Source: Thermothielavioides terrestris NRRL 8126 (taxonomy: Eukaryota > Ascomycota > Sordariomycetes > Sordariales > Chaetomiaceae). From it: a stretch of DNA of 64,000 nucleotides. Positions 58,254-64,000 of the stretch are shown here, piece by piece. Each line of letters opens with the position of its first letter. Within the stretch, counting starts at the first letter, position 1. A model generated the notes under the pieces. The model saw only the letters and a program-made list of their open reading frames with translations, searched no databases and was not told where the DNA came from. The translations under genes were made by a program, and so were the position numbers. The stretch is from contig NC_016457.1 of NCBI RefSeq assembly GCF_000226115.1, positions 10,037,510-10,101,509 on the forward strand, in the 5' to 3' direction.

Positions 58254-58557
58254 CTTCAACTATGAAATTTCTTATATGTTTTCTAGAGAATTCTAAGTCA
58301 TTATCTCCCGACTGTCAACGATCTAAGATGACGGCAACCCTACTAACTCACTTGGCCAACGCCTTTTCGGAAGTTATGCCGATTAATATATTCTCCGATT
58401 TGCACGAGCCTCGCATTGGACCCTGCAGCTAGGCACACTCGGAGCATATCTAAAATGCTCTTACAGACTTTAGGGACTAGGCACGGTCGGGGTGCTTAGA
58501 CCTATTCTGTCTAATTCTATAGTTTATTATAGATAAAACATCTCTACTAGAACGACC
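58254..58557. other. No gene recognised
   Basis: About 300 bp between two LTRs, TA-leaning, no recognisable content. Confidence 0.4.
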
Positions 58558-59060
58558 TGTAGTGGATTGGGGTGATGGACTACCTGGACATAGGGGGACC
58601 CAGTTTTTCTGCTTTTCTGTTTATCTCAGAGCGTTGCATTCGTTGTCAGGGGGTCTAGCCCTCTGATCACATATATTTAAGTGGGCTAAGCCCATCTTCT
58701 TTATTATCAAGCAAGATATTAAGCAGTTGTCAATATACGTTCGTTGATACCACGTTGGTGGTCCTCCTTCTTCTAGGAAGGCTATTGAGCCTCTCCTTTC
58801 GTTGTTCTACCTCTGTCTAGACGGTAGGCATTCGAGCTATTGAGCTCTAACCATATTCTTGTTGTCTTTTGTCTTTCTACTATATCCCACTAGACGCACC
58901 TAAGCTACGTGTCTTCCTCTTAGGAGACATCCTTCCTCCTACTCGATACGTATTATCTTCATCTGTCCAAAGGTACATTGTATTCCTTTAGGAACTATCT
59001 TGTATACCTGATCCTAGGTATAGTAGGGTAGGTTGGTATAGAGGTTTTGCACCATTTCAG
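58558..59060 (+). repeat. LTR-A, second copy (solo)
   Basis: About 500 bp starting TGTAGTGGATTGGGGTGATG. It matches LTR-A at 5867-6358 in the opposite orientation and is clearly less mutated than that copy. No Gypsy coding sequence follows it, so it is probably a solo LTR or a truncated element. The right end is where the similarity stops. Confidence 0.65.
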
Positions 59061-59299
59061 TAGATAAAGGACGTTAGGCGTTGTTCTTAATCCTTAGGTT
59101 TCCTATTGCCAAATAGTGCTTAGGGTTAGGCTAAAACTTGCAACAAAATTTATAAAAACCTCTAAAATACATTAAGCTATCTACAATCTATCTAGAGTTG
59201 AAGTCCACTTCCTTATATCTATTTTTGTTAATTAGTTATAAATTTTTAAAGTTGAGGTGTTTAAGAAATCGAAGGGGGCTACTAAGACTAGTGGCTCTA
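59061..59299. other. AT-rich spacer
   Basis: TA-rich, no gene or repeat recognised. Confidence 0.4.
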
Positions 59300-60240
59300 C
59301 TTTTCCTATTAGCAATAACCCTTTTTGGCAAGGCCCTTAAAACAGCTCTACAATATATTAGCAATAACCTTTTTTAACAAGTACGACCTATAAAATATTA
59401 GCAATAACCCTTTTCGGAATATATCACTACTGCACTATAGCGCGGTAGCACTAGGAATGTTAGCAATAACCTTTTTCGGAAGCGCTATATCGCTATTGTA
59501 CTATAGCGCTATTGCGCTAAGGATATTAGCAATAACCTTTTTTAGAAGCGCTATATCGCTATTGTACTACAATATCGTTGTACTAAGGATATTAGTAATA
59601 ACCTTTTTCGGAACCTATATCACTATCGCACTATAGCGCCGTTGCACTAAGGATGTTAGTAATAACCTTTTTTGGAAGCGCTATATCGCTATTGTACTAT
59701 AGCGCTGTCGCGCTAAAGATATTAGCAATAACCTTTTTCGGAACCTATATCGCTATTGTACTATAGCGCCATTGTACTAAGGATGTTAGTAATAACCTTT
59801 TTCGGAACCTATATCGCTATCGTACTATAGCGCTATTGTATTGACTGTGTTTAGTACGACTATAGCGATTACAGTGTAGTAGCGATTATAGCGCTTCTAA
59901 AAAAGGTTATTGCTAACATCCTTAGTACGACTATAGCACTACGGTGTAGTAGCGATTGTAGCGCTTCTAAAAAAGGTACTAACTTCCTTAATACGACTAA
60001 AGTACTATAGTATAGTAGCGATATAGCGCTTCCGAAAAAGGTTATTACTAATATCCTTAGTGCAATGGCACTATAGTACAGTAGCGATATAGCGCTTTTA
60101 AAAAAGGTTATTACTAATATCCTTAGTACGACGGCGCTATAGTGCGATAGCAATATAGCGCTTCTAAAAAAGGTTATTACTAATATCCTTAGCGTAATAG
60201 CGATATAGATTCCGAAAAAGGTTATTACTAATATTAGCTT
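59300..60240. repeat. Mirrored minisatellite, about 65-bp units in two opposed arrays
   Basis: From about 59310 to 59850 the unit containing TTAGCAATAACCTTTTTCGG and a GCGCTATATCGCTATTG stretch recurs about nine times at intervals mostly near 62-67 bp. From about 59880 to 60235 the same unit recurs about six times in reverse complement (CCGAAAAAGGTTATTACTAA). The turning point is near 59850. The two arrays could fold into a very long hairpin. An apparent 94-codon ORF here is a by-product of the repeat. Confidence 0.8.
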
Positions 60241-60899
60241 TCTAGATGTTCCTAGCGTAGTAGCTTATTAGTATCCAACTTGATTAGTACTATACCGCCT
60301 TTTCTACAATAGGACTATAATAAGACCTCTTTGGACCTCTCTTCTTATTAACACTATATACCTTTAGCCTAACATTTTTACCTTCCTAAACATTAATTCG
60401 TCTCTCTTTCCAACTATAATCCTACTTCTCAACTATATTTCGCTCTCCTAAATACTTTTTATAAAAGGAGAGAGCTACTACTTATTAACAACAAAATCGC
60501 CTCGCCTAGTAACGCTATCGAGCTTTACCTCCTAGACTTGCTAAGCCCGTTATCCACTTCTATTAACCTATTCCCCTTTAAATATAAGTTCTTAGTACTA
60601 ATCCTTCCCTTAGGCTCTTTCTTAACAACGAAATTTCCTTGCCTTAGCCTTAGTAAGCTTTAATTGTACTACTACTTCTTTCCCTATTAGGCCTATTACA
60701 AAGTATAATCTAAGACTAGGAACAACTATTGTAGCCCTAACTATATAACTCCCTCTCCGACGTAGTTAGATTTATATCTCGGTTAGTTGAAGAGGAACTA
60801 TACTTATCCCAATAAGTATCTATATATCTATTATTCGACTTATTTGGCTTTATACCTTAGGTTCAAAAGGACGAAGGTAGCAAATTATCATCTTAATAA
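60241..60899. other. AT-rich DNA upstream of the decayed subtelomeric gene
   Basis: RIP-like composition. The frame of the downstream relic can be followed back to about 60540 but with too many stops to assign. Confidence 0.4.
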
Positions 60900-61419
60900 G
60901 CCTAAGGGAAAGAGAAAGAGAAAGCTCCTCTAGATCTTATAGCAAGGCCCTCTAACTCTAGTCTACCTACTCTAAATAGTAGCTCTACCTTAGGCTCTAT
61001 CGTAATTGCTACTATAGCGGATCAACTAGAACTCTAGGACCTTCTTTAAGACTACTAAATAGACGACCTCTATACTAATAATATACTTCTATACTAGCCT
61101 AATCCTAAATAGCCTAACTAGGTAAACCCTAACCTCGCTAGGCAGATTCTTAAATATAAGGCAAATATCAAGGAGCTCGACGATGCTTTATATAGGTAGC
61201 TAGGGAAGATATTAATCTCTTAAGATGTAACAACCCTCTAATTAGCTTCTTAGTATATAGCTAACTAAAGACAAAGGGGCTTATAATCCTCTATACTATA
61301 AAAAGCTATAGTTAGGATATATAATATCTGGTCAATGCTTTTACAATTGTCTTCTAACTTATAAACACCTTAATACTCCGCTTTGTCACCTACCTCGTCG
61401 CCTACCTTAGGCCCTAATA

Positions 61420-61735
61420 TACCTACGCTACTACCTATAGCGAGCTCCGCCTTAGGACCCTAGAGCTACGCCTCGTCGCCTACACTAGGCCCCGCTTTAG
61501 GATCTTAGAGCTACGCCTCGTCGCCTATTATAGGCCTTGCCTTGCGACTCTATAGCTATGCCTCGTCGCCTATACCGGGCCCCGCCTTAGGATCCTAGAG
61601 CTATACTTCGTCGCCTATTGTAGGCTCTGCCTTAGGACCCTAGAGCTACGCCTCCTCGCCTATACTAGGCCCCGCCTTAGGACCCTATAGCTACGCCTTA
61701 TCGCCTATACTACGCCTAGCCTTAGCCCTTATATC
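61420..61735 (+). repeat. 45-bp in-frame tandem repeat, about 7 units
   Basis: GCTACGCCTCGTCGCCTA-type units start at 61465, 61510, 61555, 61600, 61645 and 61690, exactly 45 bp apart. Translated in the frame of the relic gene they give a 15-residue unit GPALGSxSYASSPIL, where x is usually a TAG in place of Gln. Exact spacing without frameshift shows it was once coding. Confidence 0.85.
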
Positions 61736-63104
61736 CTATCTAGAACCACTTTTAGCCTTTTTTATTCGATGCCTTAAGCAATTTCCTTTATACTTCGTTA
61801 ACGAATATAGAGCAATAGACACTTTTATAGGACAGTATTAGGCTCTTTATACCTATAAAAACTATACCTTTGCCTATAGCTTACTCTATAATATCGCTAA
61901 TATCCTTTAGAGCTGACCTAACAAATCCTTAGAGAATCCCTCGACGGAGTTGCCTAATATCCTAGATTCGTAGTATATTAGCCTATAAGAGTATTCTACT
62001 AATCTCGACTATCGCCTTATATTTAAAGGTTTCGACTCTCGACGACTAGAACCATTATTACTACCTCGCCTTTATATATCTACCTACTATAGCTAGATAT
62101 TGGAAATAGCTTGCCCGTTTATTATATCCTTCGATGTCGATAGCGTCTATACGTTTAGCGATATATTAGCTATATACTATAAGGGAATTCGCTAGTTTAT
62201 AGATATATATATCAACTTTAATATTATAGTGAACGTCTACCTTAGTATGTCCGTCTTCCCTAATATCGACTTAGTAGATCTCTAATAGTAAATAGCTCCT
62301 CTTTATAAGATCCTATACTACGCCTTTGGCTAGGTTATTAGGTAGGAGCTAATGACTATCTATATCTTCTTCCCTTGCCTATATAAGTACCTACTCTTAA
62401 ACGATAAGCTACTTAATGCTATACTCCTCTCTAGTGACTAGTTCTCGCTTTAGACCGACGTAGTTCTACTACTAGCGATTGCCAAAGCTACTACTATTAT
62501 TACTAAAGATAGTAAAGAAGTACTAGACTTAAACGTTCTATAATATCTCCCCTAGTCCTACTATACTATAGCCCTCTTAACGTCTATACCTTTTGAACTA
62601 GTTAACTATAATCAAAATATTAGCGCTACCAACATCGAATTAGGAGGTAACCTAACTAGTACTCGTCGGTAGATCGTAGGTCATTACCTACTACTAACTA
62701 CTACCTATTAGCTTATAGAGATCCTAGTCTCTAAGATCTAAGGGAACGAAGAATGCTAACGCCTCTTCGACGACTTCATCATTTACTTCGCCTATAAAAA
62801 CATTAAACTACAGTTTATAACCTTAAGTATAGAACTTAACTAGGCCCTTCCAACTATTTTTAATAAACTTATTTAACACTAGGATAATTGTTTCAATAGA
62901 GAGCTCTTTAACAAAGACTAAATATTTATCGACCTTAGTAAATAGAATATAGCGATCTACTCTTTGCTTCTCTACGACCCCCCTAATAAGAGGGTAAAGA
63001 CGTTTCTTTACTAGAATTATTGCCTATAAACTACTATCGACTACTAAGAGAATTAGCTTCTTTCGTATTATCCTAGCAGTGACTATTATAAGAGTAGAGA
63101 CCCT

Positions 63105-63215
63105 ACCCCCGACGACGCTATACCTACCTAAGCTACCCCTAACAACACTATACCTACCTAAGCCACCTTTAACGACGCTATATCTGCCTAAGCTACCTCT
63201 AATGATGCTACCCTC
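63105..63215 (+). repeat. 30-bp in-frame tandem repeat, about 3.5 units
   Basis: Units at 63114, 63144, 63174 and 63204 encode NDAIPTQATP-like decapeptides in the same frame as the flanking relic gene. Confidence 0.75.
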
Positions 63216-63873
63216 GCTAGAGCTATACTTGCTAGCGCCTTACCTATAAGAGCTATACTCGCTAACGCCTTTGATCTAGATAGCCTCGATAGCTCTAACA
63301 ATAGCCCTGCTAATAGCTCTAGCCCTAGAAGCCTAGCGCTACCTAGCGATACCTAGGATAATGTCTAATAGGAGGAGTATAATATTGTATAAGGCTAGCC
63401 TATCTTTAACAACTAAAAACAATGGAGGTTAGGCAAGAACTTTCTAAAGCTATAGGTCGCGTTCTACCTATAGGCATTGACTAACGAGGCTAGAGGGATA
63501 ACTATTATATCCTATTTAAAAGGTACTAATATAGCTAGTAAGCTTATATATTCTTAGTACTATAACCTAATAAAGGTACTATTCGACGTCTAAAAGGTTT
63601 ATACTCTCCAACCCCTAGTTTATAAGAACTTCGCTATCGACCTACTATATCTCTAGTCGCTCTACTAGCAAGGACAAGGGTCTATCGTCGACTAAGCGGT
63701 ACTGAAAAAGGCGTATATCCTCTCTAAGGAACGTATAGCGCTCAACTTATATAAGTACAACAACTGGTTATAGAGTATTTATAAAGAACATTGTATCTCC
63801 CTTATCCTCTTCTATTAGATCTACTCCGACTAGGAAACAATTGCCCCTAACCTGCCTAATAGCTCTACTCTAC

Positions 63874-64000
63874 TTAGGGTTAGGGTTAGGGTTAGGGTTA
63901 GGGTTAGGGTTAGGGTTAGGGTTAGGGTTAGGGTTAGGGTTAGGGTTAGGGTTAGGGTTAGGGTTAGGGTTAGGGTTAGGGTTAGGGTTAGGGTTAGGGT
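63874..64000 (+). repeat. Telomere, TTAGGG repeats
   Basis: 127 bp of uninterrupted TTAGGG (about 21 copies) to the window end, in the G-rich orientation expected at the right end of a chromosome. It joins the relic gene directly, with no variant repeats between. Confidence 0.98.

Larger units (their letters stand above)
60900..63873 (+). pseudogene. Decayed unknown subtelomeric gene running into the telomere
   Basis: One reading frame (codons starting at positions divisible by 3) gives protein-like sequence for about 3 kb with scattered TAG/TAA, most at places where Gln or Trp would fit. Segments include RQILKYKANIKELDDAL near 61140, a 15-residue tandem repeat at 61.4-61.7 kb, GHYLLLTTTYQLIEIL near 62680, RLFDDFIIYFAYKN near 62765, and a 10-residue tandem repeat at 63.1 kb, then NFLKLQVAFYLQALTNEARG near 63440. 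The frame stays open to 63873 and would continue as Leu-Arg-Val-Arg through the TTAGGG repeats. I do not recognise the family; position suggests a telomere-linked gene, but no RecQ helicase motif was found. It is truncated by the chromosome end. Confidence 0.55.

Noticed and set aside
59869..60153. 94-codon ORF on the minus strand
   Set aside because: Formed by the minisatellite unit repeating in frame; not a gene.
59300..60240. CRISPR-like regular repeats
   Set aside because: Eukaryotic subtelomere; spacers are themselves repeated and the array is mirrored, so it is a minisatellite.
60900..63873. Telomere-linked RecQ helicase
   Set aside because: No DEAH box, Walker A or RecQ motif could be found in any frame, so only an unknown subtelomeric gene is claimed.

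Overview
The window is the end of a chromosome from a filamentous ascomycete, most likely a Sordariomycete; I cannot name the species. Three things point there. The right edge is a run of about 21 TTAGGG telomere repeats. The genes carry short introns (50 to 139 nt) with GTRAGT/GTATGT donors and YAG acceptors. Repeated DNA is depleted in CA/TG, enriched in TA and studded with TAG/TAA stops in recognisable transposon frames, as left by repeat-induced point mutation (RIP).

Layout. 1-19.5 kb is a nest of RIP-dead LTR retrotransposons: a Gypsy on the minus strand (left end outside the window) beside a minus-strand Copia, which is itself split by a complete 7.5-kb chromodomain Gypsy with intact 5-bp target duplications. 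20.7-55.1 kb is GC-normal and carries 13 genes: a Zn2Cys6 regulator, a secreted multicopper oxidase, a secreted SMP-30-like propeller, a trans-enoyl reductase, a Tri3-type acyltransferase, a SorC/TropB/AzaH-type FAD monooxygenase, a BBE-type FAD oxidase, a DHA2 MFS pump, a second acyltransferase, a secreted ferritin-like Rds1 protein, a DHA1 MFS pump, an ABCC transporter and a second Zn2Cys6 regulator. A RIP-dead pogo/Fot-like DNA transposon with 143-bp inverted ends sits between the last MFS gene and the ABC gene. From 55.6 kb on there are gene relics, solo LTRs, a mirrored minisatellite, and a decayed unknown subtelomeric gene that runs in frame into the telomere.

How the genes fit. The set reads as the tailoring, export and control half of a dearomatised polyketide pathway (azaphilone, sorbicillinoid or tropolone type). 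The monooxygenase would hydroxylate and dearomatise the ring, the BBE oxidase and the laccase would oxidise or couple products, the enoyl reductase would serve a reducing PKS, the two acyltransferases would esterify, and three transporters would export. No PKS, NRPS or terpene synthase is in the window, so the scaffold enzyme lies elsewhere or has been lost. I assembled the exon structures by hand; every spliced model keeps frame from ATG to stop.
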